A stretch of DNA of 56,793 bases from Desulfobacter curvatus DSM 3379. GTDB lineage: Bacteria; Desulfobacterota; Desulfobacteria; Desulfobacterales; Desulfobacteraceae. A program made the translations under genes and the position numbers. Each line of letters begins with the position of its first letter. Position 1 is the stretch's first letter. The DNA lies in assembly GCF_000373985.1 (NCBI RefSeq), contig NZ_KB892957.1:1-56793 (forward strand), written 5' to 3'. Below, piece after piece: positions 26,666 through 35,787 of the stretch. Under the pieces are notes generated by a model that was not told the DNA's origin, did not search any database, and worked only from the letters and a program-made list of their open reading frames with translations.

Positions 26666-28168
26666 ATGCCCCATAGGCCAAGAATTCTTATTGTAACCCC
26701 GGAAGTCACTTATCTGCCCGAGGGTATCAGCCCCGGTTCCGATGATTACTCCGCCAAGGCCGGCGGTCTGGCAGATGTGTCGGCAGCACTGATCTCCGCG
26801 TTATACGATTTAAACTGCGATGTTCATGTAGCCATCCCCGACTACAGATCCATATATCATGGCGATAACGAACCCAGGCACCACAGGCAGGTTGAAAAAA
26901 TACGCCAGCGCCTGCATGAAGAACGGATTCATTTTGCCACGGACCGGGTGTTCCTTTACAAAGACGGTGTTTATTCCGGCTATTCGGATAAAGATCTCAA
27001 GGTGTCCCTGGCGTTTCAGCGGGAAGTGATCAACCACATTATCCCAAGGGTGAAACCGGACATTATCCACTGCAACGATTGGATGACCGGACTGATTCCA
27101 GCCATGGCCAGACGATATGAGATCCCGTGCCTGTTCTCAATTCACAACATTCATACCATGACCTCCACTATGGCAGAAATTGAGGACAGGGGTATTGATG
27201 CGGCAGCCTTCTGGCAGTGGCTCTACTTCAAATATCCGCCCTTTAACTACGAGGAGAGCCGGGATACCAACCGGGTGGATTTTCTGGTATCAGGGGTCTT
27301 TTCCGCCCATTATGTGAACACGGTAAGTCCCTCCTTTTTGCGTGAAATTGTTGAAAACCGCCACTCATTTGTGGAACCTGAACTTAGGGAAGAGCTGACC
27401 CACAAATGGGAGGCCGGATGCGCCACAGGAATTTTAAATGCGCCTGAACCCGAATTCAATCCCGCCGTGGATGAGATGGTCCAATTCAATTACGGACCCA
27501 AAAACCACCGTGCCCAAAAAAAGCAAAATAAAATTTTCCTGCAGAAATCCGTGGGTCTTGAAATAGACCCCAATGCACCTCTATTTTTCTGGCCCTCCCG
27601 CCTGGACCCAGTGCAAAAAGGGTGTACGCTTCTGTCAGCAATCATGTATGATATTATTTCCCGTTACTGGGAGACAGGCATTCAGATTGTATCCGTGGCA
27701 GATGGGGCATGTCAGAAACACTTCCACGATATTGTCAATTTCCATGGTCTGCACCGGCGAATCAGTATCTGGGGGTTCAACGAACATTTATCCCACCAGG
27801 CGTTTGCCGCCAGTGATTTTATCCTCATGCCCTCTTCCTTTGAGCCGTGCGGCCTGCCCCAGATGATTGGAGGAATATACGGCAGCCTGCCCATTGTATT
27901 TGATACAGGCGGCTTGCATGATACGGTCAAACAACTGGATGTCAATCATTCAACGGGAAATGGATTTATTTTCAACGTCCACGATGCCCAGGGCCTGAAT
28001 TGGGCCGTGGACCGTGCCATGGAATTTTTCCTTTTGGACCCGGACGAAAAAGAAATTCAGATCCGTAGAATCATGACTGAGTCGGTACTTGAATTCAACC
28101 ACAGCCGTTGTGCTGAAAGCTATATTGAACTATATGAAAAAATGCTCCAAAGACCCTTTTTGGTCTGA
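26666..28168 (+). CDS. glgA: glycogen synthase (GT5), copy 1
   Basis: A 500-residue glucosyltransferase. The ATG at 26666 has GGGAGGTGG just upstream, so the 24 codons before it are not used. N-terminal nucleotide-sugar loop AKAGGLADVSAALISAL (the KxGGL motif), catalytic-core HCNDWMTGLIPAMARR, and C-terminal MPSSFEPCGLPQMIGG with the acceptor Glu, then FDTGGLHDTV. It builds alpha-1,4-glucan from ADP-glucose or UDP-glucose; the GT5 fold favours ADP-glucose, but no glgC is in the window. It lies 111 bases after the debranching enzyme and overlaps the branching enzyme start by 35 bases. A paralogue that looks about 75-80% identical lies at 33158-34663 on the other strand. Confidence 0.93.
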   Translation: MPHRPRILIVTPEVTYLPEGISPGSDDYSAKAGGLADVSAALISALYDLNCDVHVAIPDYRSIYHGDNEPRHHRQVEKIRQRLHEERIHFATDRVFLYKDGVYSGYSDKDLKVSLAFQREVINHIIPRVKPDIIHCNDWMTGLIPAMARRYEIPCLFSIHNIHTMTSTMAEIEDRGIDAAAFWQWLYFKYPPFNYEESRDTNRVDFLVSGVFSAHYVNTVSPSFLREIVENRHSFVEPELREELTHKWEAGCATGILNAPEPEFNPAVDEMVQFNYGPKNHRAQKKQNKIFLQKSVGLEIDPNAPLFFWPSRLDPVQKGCTLLSAIMYDIISRYWETGIQIVSVADGACQKHFHDIVNFHGLHRRISIWGFNEHLSHQAFAASDFILMPSSFEPCGLPQMIGGIYGSLPIVFDTGGLHDTVKQLDVNHSTGNGFIFNVHDAQGLNWAVDRAMEFFLLDPDEKEIQIRRIMTESVLEFNHSRCAESYIELYEKMLQRPFLV

Positions 28169-30158
28169 TCCTTCATGGACAAATGATCCGTACCTGTCAC
28201 CGTTTAAACCCATTATCCGGGCACGGTTTGAAAAAGCCCTGGCTAAAACGGAAACGCTGAAAAACAAAAAATCCTGGGCTAACATGGCAAACTACCATGA
28301 TTTTTTTGGCCTGCACAAAGATAAAAAAGGCTGGGTGTTCAGGGAATGGGCACCCAATGCGACGGCCATGTTTATCCTCACACCGGCCAACAACTGGAAA
28401 AAATCTTCGGCCTGGGAAGTAAAAGGGCCTGACCCCGACGGCATATTTGAGGCCCGGTTCCCTGATGACTTTTTCTGCCATGAACAGCTTTACCGGCTAA
28501 AGGTAATTTGGAACGGCGGAGAAGGCGACCGTATCCCCACGGCGGCCACCCGGGCCATCCAGGACAGCGCCACCTATATTTTCAATGCCCAGGTCTGGGC
28601 ACCGGACCGGCCATACCAGTGGCAGGCAGCCCCCCCCAACCTGTCCACAGATCCTCTTTTGATCTATGAAGCCCATGCAGGCATGGCTTTAGAAGAAGGC
28701 AGGGTCGGTACCTGGCGGGAGTTTGCCGATCATATCCTGCCCAAGGTCATTGACGCGGGGTACAATACCCTGCAGATGATGGCGGTTCAGGAACACCCTT
28801 ATTATGGTTCTTTCGGGTACCATGTATCGTCATTTTTTGCCCCCTCTTCCCGGTTCGGCACCCCGGATGATTTCAAGTACCTGGTAGACAGCGCACATCA
28901 GGCCGGCATCCGTGTGCTCATGGATATTGTACACTCACACAGCGTGAAAAATGAAGTGGAGGGGCTGTCGCGGTTTGACGGTTCCATGTACCAGTTTTTC
29001 CACGACCAAGGCAGAGGGGATCATACGCTCTGGGATTCCCGGTGTTTTGACTATGGCAAACAGCAGGTATTACATTTCCTGCTCTCCAACCTGAAATATT
29101 TTCTTGAACAATTCCGGGTGGATGGATTCCGGTTTGACGGTGTAACCTCCATGCTGTTTGCCGATCACGGATTAGGACGCGCCTTTACAGGATACCAGGA
29201 TTATTTTGGCGATGATGTGGATGAAGATGCCTTAAGTTATCTTTATGCCGCCAATAACCTGGTTCATGAAATCCGCCCCGATGCGATAACCATTGCAGAA
29301 GATGTGAGTGGGTATCCCGGGCTTGCTGCACCAGTGGAATTATGCGGCACAGGCTTTAATTTCAGGTTTGCCATGGGGGTGCCTGATTACTGGATCAAAC
29401 TGCTCAAGGAGGTCAGGGATGAAGCGTGGCACATGGGAGGTCTGTGGTATGAATTGACCCGGCACAGGGACGAAGAGCGCACCATCAGTTATGTGGAGTG
29501 CCATGACCAGGCACTGGTGGGGGATCAGACTATAATGATGAGGCTGATGGGCGGAAAAATCTATGATTCCATGGAAAAGTCCAATACAAGCATCACCACC
29601 CAACGGGCCGTGGCCCTTCACAAAATGATCCGCCTTGTCACCCTGGCCTGCGCCCACAAAGGGTATCTCAATTTCATGGGCAACGAGTTCGGCCATCCTG
29701 AATGGATTGATTTTCCATCCCCTGCCAATGGATATTCTTACCACTATGCCAGACGCTTGTGGTCCCTGAGGTATGACAAGAATCTGTATTTCCCGGACCT
29801 GTTCGCCTTTGACAAGCAGATGATTGCCCTGGCAAAACAAGCGCAATTATTTACATGGGACAGGCCAAGGCTTTTGCACCTCCACGAAGATGACAAAATT
29901 CTGGCATTTGAGCGGTCCGGCCTTATTTTTGTGTTCAACTTCCACCCGGAACACTCTTTTACTGACTACCTGATTCATGCGCCGGCAGGCAAGTATGAGA
30001 TGCCCTTGGATACGGATGAATCCCGGTTCGGCGGATTAGGGCGCCTGAACCCGGACCAGGAACATTTTACCATGCCCCTGGGTGATGTGTCTGAAAACCG
30101 CCATGCCCTGAGCCTTTACCTGCCCAATCGCTGCGCCCTGGTACTGGCACATGTCTAA
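28134..30158 (+). CDS. glgB: 1,4-alpha-glucan branching enzyme (GH13, eukaryote-like subtype)
   Basis: About 674 residues from the ATG at 28134, inside the end of glgA, suggesting translational coupling. N-terminal CBM48-like module (VFREWAPNATAMFILTP), then the GH13 barrel: MDIVHSHSVKN, the nucleophile in VDGFRFDGVTSMLF, the Glu in ITIAEDVSGYPG and the Asp in VECHDQALVGDQT. The GFRFDGVTSM wording and overall size resemble subfamily GH13_8 (eukaryotic GBE1/SBE and some bacteria) rather than GH13_9 bacterial GlgB, which reads GLRVDAVASM. It creates alpha-1,6 branches in the glucan made by the adjacent synthase. Its stop lies 2 bases from the convergent phosphorylase stop. Confidence 0.92.
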   Translation: MKKCSKDPFWSDPSWTNDPYLSPFKPIIRARFEKALAKTETLKNKKSWANMANYHDFFGLHKDKKGWVFREWAPNATAMFILTPANNWKKSSAWEVKGPDPDGIFEARFPDDFFCHEQLYRLKVIWNGGEGDRIPTAATRAIQDSATYIFNAQVWAPDRPYQWQAAPPNLSTDPLLIYEAHAGMALEEGRVGTWREFADHILPKVIDAGYNTLQMMAVQEHPYYGSFGYHVSSFFAPSSRFGTPDDFKYLVDSAHQAGIRVLMDIVHSHSVKNEVEGLSRFDGSMYQFFHDQGRGDHTLWDSRCFDYGKQQVLHFLLSNLKYFLEQFRVDGFRFDGVTSMLFADHGLGRAFTGYQDYFGDDVDEDALSYLYAANNLVHEIRPDAITIAEDVSGYPGLAAPVELCGTGFNFRFAMGVPDYWIKLLKEVRDEAWHMGGLWYELTRHRDEERTISYVECHDQALVGDQTIMMRLMGGKIYDSMEKSNTSITTQRAVALHKMIRLVTLACAHKGYLNFMGNEFGHPEWIDFPSPANGYSYHYARRLWSLRYDKNLYFPDLFAFDKQMIALAKQAQLFTWDRPRLLHLHEDDKILAFERSGLIFVFNFHPEHSFTDYLIHAPAGKYEMPLDTDESRFGGLGRLNPDQEHFTMPLGDVSENRHALSLYLPNRCALVLAHV

Positions 30159-30160
30159 CG

Positions 30161-32599
30161 CTATCCTGGAAAAGAATGAATCCCCCAGATACCGTCCGCA
30201 TATTCCTGAATCGCCCGGTCACTGGAAAAAAAACCGGTACGGGCGATGTTTTTCAGGGACATGGAGAGCCATTTGGTCCGGTCCTTATAGTCGTTGCCTA
30301 TCTTTAACTGGGTTGCAACATAAGCCTTAAAATCTGCCAGGTGAAGATAATGTTCCCGGTTGCCCATGAGCTGACTGTAAACAGGTTTGAAAATACCGGG
30401 CTCGTCGGAACAGAACCGGCTGGAAAAGATGGCCTTGAGCACCCGTTTCAAGTCCGGATCTTCATCGCAGAAGGTTTTGGGCTCATAATTCGGGCGAAGC
30501 GCCTCCACTTCGTCCACAGTGAGGCCGAAAATATAAATATTTTCATTTCCCACCTGGTCTGCGATTTCTATATTGGCCCCATCCAAAGTACCGACGGTCA
30601 AGGCGCCGTTCATGGCAAACTTCATATTTCCGGTTCCCGAGGCTTCCATGCCAGCGGTGGAAATCTGCTCGCTGACGTCTGCAGCCGGAATAATCTTTTC
30701 CGCCAGGGTTACCCGGTAGTCCGGCAAAAAAACCACCTTGATCATGTCATGGATATCCGGATCCTTATTGACCACATTGGCAACCGAATGGATCAGTTTG
30801 ATGATCAATTTGGCAAAATGGTACCCCGGAGCGGCCTTACCGGCAAAAATAAAGGTCCGGGGATGACCGATATCCTTGCCGTCCTCCTTGATGGACAGAT
30901 ACAGGTGGATGATATGAATCACATTGAGCAATTGGCGCTTATATTCATGTATCCGCTTGGCCTGGATGTCAAAAATGGAGTTGGGATCCACGGTCAGGAA
31001 CAATTTCTGTCGGATTAATGCGGCCAACGCCTCTTTGTTAGCCAGCTTGATCTCACCCAGCCGGTCCAGGAATCCCGGATCGTTTTGAAAGGTTTCCAGC
31101 TCCCAGATCCGCGATAAATCCCCCACCCACCGCCGTCCGATGGCTTCGGTAATAAACGCTGCAAGGCGGGGATTGCAGGCAGCGATCCAACGCCTGGGGG
31201 AGACCCCGTTGGTCTTATTGTTGAATCTGTTCGGCCACAGCTTGTAAAACTCGGGGACAAGTTGCCGTTTGACCAGATTGGAGTGAACCTTTGCCACCCC
31301 GTTTACCGAATGGCTGCCGATGATGGCAAGATTGGCCATGCGCACTTGCTTAACATCCCCCTCTTGGATGATGGACATCTTTGCAATGCTTTCAGTTGGC
31401 ATATCACGATCCCGCACGGTCAAATATTCCAGGAACCGCTGGTTAATTTCATAAATCAACTGCATATGCCGGGGCACCACCCGCTCCAGAATACTCACCG
31501 GCCAGGTTTCCAGAGCTTCGGGCAGCAGGGTGTGGTTGGTATATCCAAGTGTCTTTTTAGTAATTTCCCAGGCAGTTTCCCATTGTATGCCTTTTTCATC
31601 CACCAGGATACGCATCAGCTCCACCACCGCCAGGGCCGGATGGGTATCGTTAAGCTGAATGGCCACGTTATTATGAAAATCGTCAAAGGAGTCATGGTTC
31701 ATTTCATACTTGCGAATAATATCCCTTAAGGAACAAGCCACAAGGAAATACTCCTGAACCAGCCGCAGTTCTTTTCCCGACTCTTTGGAATCCGACGGAT
31801 AGAGAATTTTAGAAATGGTCTCGGATTTTATTTTCCGGCCCACGGCTTTAAAATAATCCCCCTCATTAAAAATATCGATATCAAAATCTTCGGACGCCTC
31901 GGCCGTGAACAGCCGCAAATAATTTACGGTACGTCCTTCAAAACCTGCAACCAGGATATCATGGGGCCGGCCAATGAGCAGCGCCCAGTTCGACCATACG
32001 GGGTTATACTCTCCGTCCCTGTCCACACTGCCCTCCACCCGGCCGTAAATGGGAACCATGTAGCGCTCTTCTGTTCTGCGGATCAGCCAGGGCGACCTAC
32101 GGTTGGGCCAGTAATCGGGTTTTTCCTTCTGGTATCCGTTAACGATCAACTGCTTGAACAGACCATAATCATAGTTAATCCCGTACCCGAACCCCGGCAT
32201 ATTCAGGCAGGCCAAAGAATCAAGGAAACAAGCGGCCAAACGCCCAAGCCCCCCGTTGCCCAGGGCCGGATCCCGTTCTTTCTCCACCAGGAATTCCAGA
32301 TCAATGCCCTTTTTTTCAAGAAATTTTTTACAGCGGTTATAAATACCCAGGTTCAATAAATTATTACTTAGAAGCCGCCCGATAAGAAATTCAAGAGACA
32401 GGTAATGCAGGCGTTTGGCGTCATTTTCCTGGTAGCGCTTCTGCGTATCATAACCAATATCGATAAGGTATTTGCCAACAGCATAGGAAACGGCATTCAA
32501 CTGATCATTTTTCGAGGCGTGCTCAAGTTGCTTGCCCAGAATATACTTAATGTAGTTGGTGAAGGAGATCTCAAAATTTGAAAAATCAAAATAGGACAT
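30161..32599 (-). CDS. glgP: glycogen/alpha-glucan phosphorylase (GT35)
   Basis: An 812-residue PLP enzyme releasing glucose-1-phosphate from alpha-1,4-glucan ends. Recognisable blocks: ERDPALGNGGLGRLAACFLD near 85, NDTHPALAVVELMRIL near 315, TNGVSPRRWI near 455, and the PLP-lysine signature EASGTGNMKFAMNGALTVGT near 645. The length and motifs are those of GlgP/MalP family members. It is preceded on the same strand by a CBM48 protein (46-base gap) and a second glycogen synthase. This minus-strand set thus carries both synthesis and breakdown, convergent with the plus-strand set. Confidence 0.95.
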   Translation of the reverse strand: MSYFDFSNFEISFTNYIKYILGKQLEHASKNDQLNAVSYAVGKYLIDIGYDTQKRYQENDAKRLHYLSLEFLIGRLLSNNLLNLGIYNRCKKFLEKKGIDLEFLVEKERDPALGNGGLGRLAACFLDSLACLNMPGFGYGINYDYGLFKQLIVNGYQKEKPDYWPNRRSPWLIRRTEERYMVPIYGRVEGSVDRDGEYNPVWSNWALLIGRPHDILVAGFEGRTVNYLRLFTAEASEDFDIDIFNEGDYFKAVGRKIKSETISKILYPSDSKESGKELRLVQEYFLVACSLRDIIRKYEMNHDSFDDFHNNVAIQLNDTHPALAVVELMRILVDEKGIQWETAWEITKKTLGYTNHTLLPEALETWPVSILERVVPRHMQLIYEINQRFLEYLTVRDRDMPTESIAKMSIIQEGDVKQVRMANLAIIGSHSVNGVAKVHSNLVKRQLVPEFYKLWPNRFNNKTNGVSPRRWIAACNPRLAAFITEAIGRRWVGDLSRIWELETFQNDPGFLDRLGEIKLANKEALAALIRQKLFLTVDPNSIFDIQAKRIHEYKRQLLNVIHIIHLYLSIKEDGKDIGHPRTFIFAGKAAPGYHFAKLIIKLIHSVANVVNKDPDIHDMIKVVFLPDYRVTLAEKIIPAADVSEQISTAGMEASGTGNMKFAMNGALTVGTLDGANIEIADQVGNENIYIFGLTVDEVEALRPNYEPKTFCDEDPDLKRVLKAIFSSRFCSDEPGIFKPVYSQLMGNREHYLHLADFKAYVATQLKIGNDYKDRTKWLSMSLKNIARTGFFSSDRAIQEYADGIWGIHSFPG

Positions 32600-32645
32600 G
32601 TGTTGACTCCATACCGGCCCATAGGGCCTTTAATTGCCGGAAAAT

Positions 32646-32951
32646 CTAGATCGTAATCACCGAATTATCTTCCCCATGAAAGGGAGACGGCAGATAAATA
32701 TCGGCGCTTTCATCATTGATCCAGCGGGTGTCATCCACCAGGTAACGAAACTGGTAGGACCTATCCAGCTCAAGGTCAAGGACCGCAGAGAAATCCCCGC
32801 TTTTGAGTTTTTTCATGGTGCCGACCTTTTCATCCCAATCGTTGAAATCGCCAACCAGATTAACTTTTTCCGCTGTACCGATCACTTTTTTCTGCACTTT
32901 AAATCTGACCCTGCACACATCTTTGGTTTTAAGGTATTGTTTGGTAAACAT
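32646..32951 (-). CDS. stand-alone CBM48 / AMPK-beta-like glycogen-binding protein
   Basis: A 101-residue protein started at the ATG at 32951, which has GGAGGGCG just upstream; the frame continues above it but without support. Nearly the whole protein is a CBM48 early-set fold: KVNLVGDFNDWDEKVGTMKK, then SYQFRYLVDDTRWINDESAD. It carries the aromatic residues and Asn typical of AMPK-beta glycogen binding. There is no catalytic domain. Such proteins bind alpha-glucan and may tether or regulate the phosphorylase and synthase encoded on either side; that role is inferred. Confidence 0.85.
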   Translation of the reverse strand: MFTKQYLKTKDVCRVRFKVQKKVIGTAEKVNLVGDFNDWDEKVGTMKKLKSGDFSAVLDLELDRSYQFRYLVDDTRWINDESADIYLPSPFHGEDNSVITI

Positions 32952-33157
32952 GACGCCCTCCGAAATATTTTTAATATGATATGAAAACATGGGAGCTAAA
33001 CCAACGGATTTATTTTAATTTTTTAAAATAGCTGTGTCAACATCTTGTTCAAACCCCCAGGGCATCGCATGCAATTTGCCTGAAGCTTTGTGTCAATCGC
33101 GAATAAATTTCTAAACGTGGACGATCTTAACGCCCGGTTGCCGGCCACAATGTCCAT

Positions 33158-34663
33158 TTAGGGCCATACAATGAAAGGCCGTTTAATCATTTTCTCATAC
33201 AGGCCAATATAGCTTTCAGCACAGCGGCTGTGGTTGAATTCCGTGACGGACTCAATCATGATCCGCCGGATCTGAACTTCTCTTTCATCCGGATCAAGGG
33301 CAAAAAAATTCATGGCCTGATCCACAGCCCAGCTCAGCCCCTGGGCATCGTAAAAGGTGAAGACGAAACCGTTGCCGGTTGAACGTTCCAGGTCAAGGGG
33401 GTTTACGGTGTCATGGAGGCCTCCGGTGTCAAATACAATGGGCAGGGTGCCGTAAATGGCCCCGATGATCTGGGGAAGGCCGCAGGGTTCAAAGGAAGAG
33501 GGCATAAAAACAAAATCACTTCCGGCAAATGCCTGGTGAGAGAGTTGTTCGTCAAACCCTATAACGCCTATCCGATGCTTTAAATCGTGGAACATAGCGA
33601 TATCTTTAAAATGCTTATAATATTCTCCGTCTGCCACGGAGACGATCTGAATCCCGGTCTCCCAGTAGCGTGATATGGTCTCGTACATAATCCGGGCCAA
33701 AAGTTGACAACCTTTTTGGACCGGGTCCAGACGGGAAGGCCAGAAAAACAAAGGGGCGTCCGGATTTTGTTCAAGGCCAACAGCTTCCTGGAGAAAGGCC
33801 TTGTTTTTTTGTTTCATCTCGCGATGATTTTTCGGCCCGTAATTAAACTGGATCATTTCATCCACTGCCGGGTTGAATTCGGGTTCCGGCGCATTCAAAA
33901 TACCCGTAGCGCAACCGGCCTCCCATTTGTGGGTAAGTTCGACCTGAAGCGCATGGTCCACAAAAGGATGCCGGTTTTCAACGATCTCCTTCAAAAACGC
34001 CGGACTGACCGTATTCACATAATGGGCTGAAAATACGCCTGAGCAAAGAAAATCCACCTGGTTAAATTCCCGGCTTTCCTCATAACTTTCAGGCGGCCGT
34101 TTGAAATAAAGCCATTGCCAGAAGGATGCGGCATCAATCCCCCGATCCTCTATCTCGGCCAAGGTGGAGGTCATGGTATGAATATTGTGAATGGAAAACA
34201 GGCAGGGAATTCCATGCTGCCTTGCCATGGCCGGGATCAGGCCTGTCATCCAGTCGTTGCAGTGAATAATATCCGGTTTTATTCTGGGGATGATGTTATT
34301 GATCACCTCCCGCTGAAATGCCAGGGACACCTTTAGATTTGTTTTATAACTACCTGAATATACCTTCTCTTTATAAAGGAACGCCCGGTCAGCGGCAAAA
34401 TGAATCCGCTCCTCGTTCAGGCATTGCCTAATTTTTTCCACCTCCCGGTCATGCTTTTCGGTGGAATAATCATGATAGATGGAACGATAATCCGGAATGG
34501 CCACATGGACATCGCAATTCAGCTCAAACAAAGCACTGATCAGGGCGGCTGAAACATCGGCCAAGCCACCGGCCTTAGCAGAATAGCCTGCGCATGATCC
34601 CATTTCTTCGGGCAGATAAGTCACCTCCGGGGTGACAATAAGAATTCTTGGTCTATCAGGCAT
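33158..34663 (-). CDS. glgA: glycogen synthase (GT5), copy 2
   Basis: A 501-residue paralogue of the glgA at 26666-28168, closely similar over its whole length, including MPSSFEPCGLPQIIGAIYG and AKAGGLADVSAALISAL. The start ATG at 34663 has GAGGAG upstream. All catalytic motifs are intact, so it should be active. Differences cluster in the loop after the first strand (GSCAGYSAKAG here, GSDDYSAKAG in copy 1) and in 80-120. It heads the minus-strand set synthase-CBM48-phosphorylase (168-base gap to the CBM48 gene). The two sets point at each other, suggesting an inverted duplication of glgA followed by separate regulation. Confidence 0.93.
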   Translation of the reverse strand: MPDRPRILIVTPEVTYLPEEMGSCAGYSAKAGGLADVSAALISALFELNCDVHVAIPDYRSIYHDYSTEKHDREVEKIRQCLNEERIHFAADRAFLYKEKVYSGSYKTNLKVSLAFQREVINNIIPRIKPDIIHCNDWMTGLIPAMARQHGIPCLFSIHNIHTMTSTLAEIEDRGIDAASFWQWLYFKRPPESYEESREFNQVDFLCSGVFSAHYVNTVSPAFLKEIVENRHPFVDHALQVELTHKWEAGCATGILNAPEPEFNPAVDEMIQFNYGPKNHREMKQKNKAFLQEAVGLEQNPDAPLFFWPSRLDPVQKGCQLLARIMYETISRYWETGIQIVSVADGEYYKHFKDIAMFHDLKHRIGVIGFDEQLSHQAFAGSDFVFMPSSFEPCGLPQIIGAIYGTLPIVFDTGGLHDTVNPLDLERSTGNGFVFTFYDAQGLSWAVDQAMNFFALDPDEREVQIRRIMIESVTEFNHSRCAESYIGLYEKMIKRPFIVWP

Positions 34664-35010
34664 GGGCTCCTCACTTTCAAAATCTTTAATCGTTCAGCAG
34701 TTATACCCGTCACTGACCGGCAAACTTTTTGCCCGACTTTGACCGGGATTTCATATGTTCCCTTCATAAATAAATGCATCTTTTATGCCCTTATAATAGC
34801 TGCGACCCTATCCCCTTAGGCATACAAGACATGGGGCGTTATTGCCCTGTCAAATTGTTTCAACATTTTTTAAATCTTTGCCAATTCTCTTTCCAGAATG
34901 TAAAAGAATCAGACATCATTCCCAAAAGCTATAACCTAAAACCAGATAACGATGCTAAAACAGTAGACAAAATTAAAAATGCCGCCACCCTGGGTTGAAA
35001 AACAAGTGTC

Positions 35011-35039
35011 TTGATCATGGCCAATGTTTTTACTATATA
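35011..35039 (+). promoter_or_regulatory. sigma-70 promoter of the Lrp/AsnC gene
   Basis: TTGATC (35011-35016), a 17-bp spacer and TATATA (35034-35039), 40 bases before the start codon. The rest of 34664-35010, between two divergent genes, shows no supported feature. Confidence 0.5.
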
Positions 35040-35079
35040 GATACGGAATCTCAACTTGCCGGCAAGGAGTGACAATATC

Positions 35080-35547
35080 ATGACATTGGTAGACGGGAGC
35101 CTGGATGAACTTGAAATTCAAATTATACTGGCTCTTCAGGAAGATGCCCGTAAATCGTATAAAAGTATTGCCAAAGAACTGGGCGTAGCCGAAGGCACGG
35201 TGAGCAACCGGGTCAACCGCCTGATCCAGCAAGGCATTCTCAAGCTTGAAGCCCGGGTCAATCCCTTTGCCATGTCCAATAAAGTGGCAGCCATTCTAGG
35301 CATAAACATCAAGCGGAGCCACCATGCCAAAGCCGTTAAGGAAATCATGGCCCTGTCCAATGTCAACGCCGTATGGGTCACCACGGGCAAATACGATATT
35401 TTTGTTGAGGTGCTGGCCGATTCAATCAAAGAACTCAATGTTTTTATATTTGAAGAAGGGTTGAGCAATATTGAGGGCATAGAGGCCACTGAAACCCATA
35501 TCATGCTCCACTCGGATTCCAAATTTTTTAAAATTGCTCCTGCCTAA
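35080..35547 (+). CDS. Lrp/AsnC-family transcriptional regulator
   Basis: A 155-residue regulator from the ATG at 35080, with AAGGAG upstream. Winged/HTH domain ~8-60 (LDELEIQIILALQEDARKSY, YKSIAKELGVAEGTVSNRVN) and an effector-binding RAM domain ~70-145 (AVWVTTGKYDIFVEVLAD). It probably forms dimers/octamers and responds to an amino acid or related metabolite. It precedes the porin-like gene by 240 bases and is divergent from the second glycogen synthase; either could be a target. Confidence 0.9.
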   Translation: MTLVDGSLDELEIQIILALQEDARKSYKSIAKELGVAEGTVSNRVNRLIQQGILKLEARVNPFAMSNKVAAILGINIKRSHHAKAVKEIMALSNVNAVWVTTGKYDIFVEVLADSIKELNVFIFEEGLSNIEGIEATETHIMLHSDSKFFKIAPA

Positions 35548-35787
35548 ACATAACAATCCAACTCTATATTTTCATACACAACTTGACAAACTTTCGATGA
35601 TATGAAAAAAATACAATCTCAAACTGTAGTTAGCTTAGAATTACTTTTTAAGCCAACGCCACAACTTACTGAGATTATTAGAATAGCATTAAAACCTAAT
35701 CATCGAGTAAGAGGAAACTAATTTGGTATCCTGATTTTAACAGGCATCTGATTTCAGGCAGTAAATAAATTTTAAAAGGAGAAAAAG

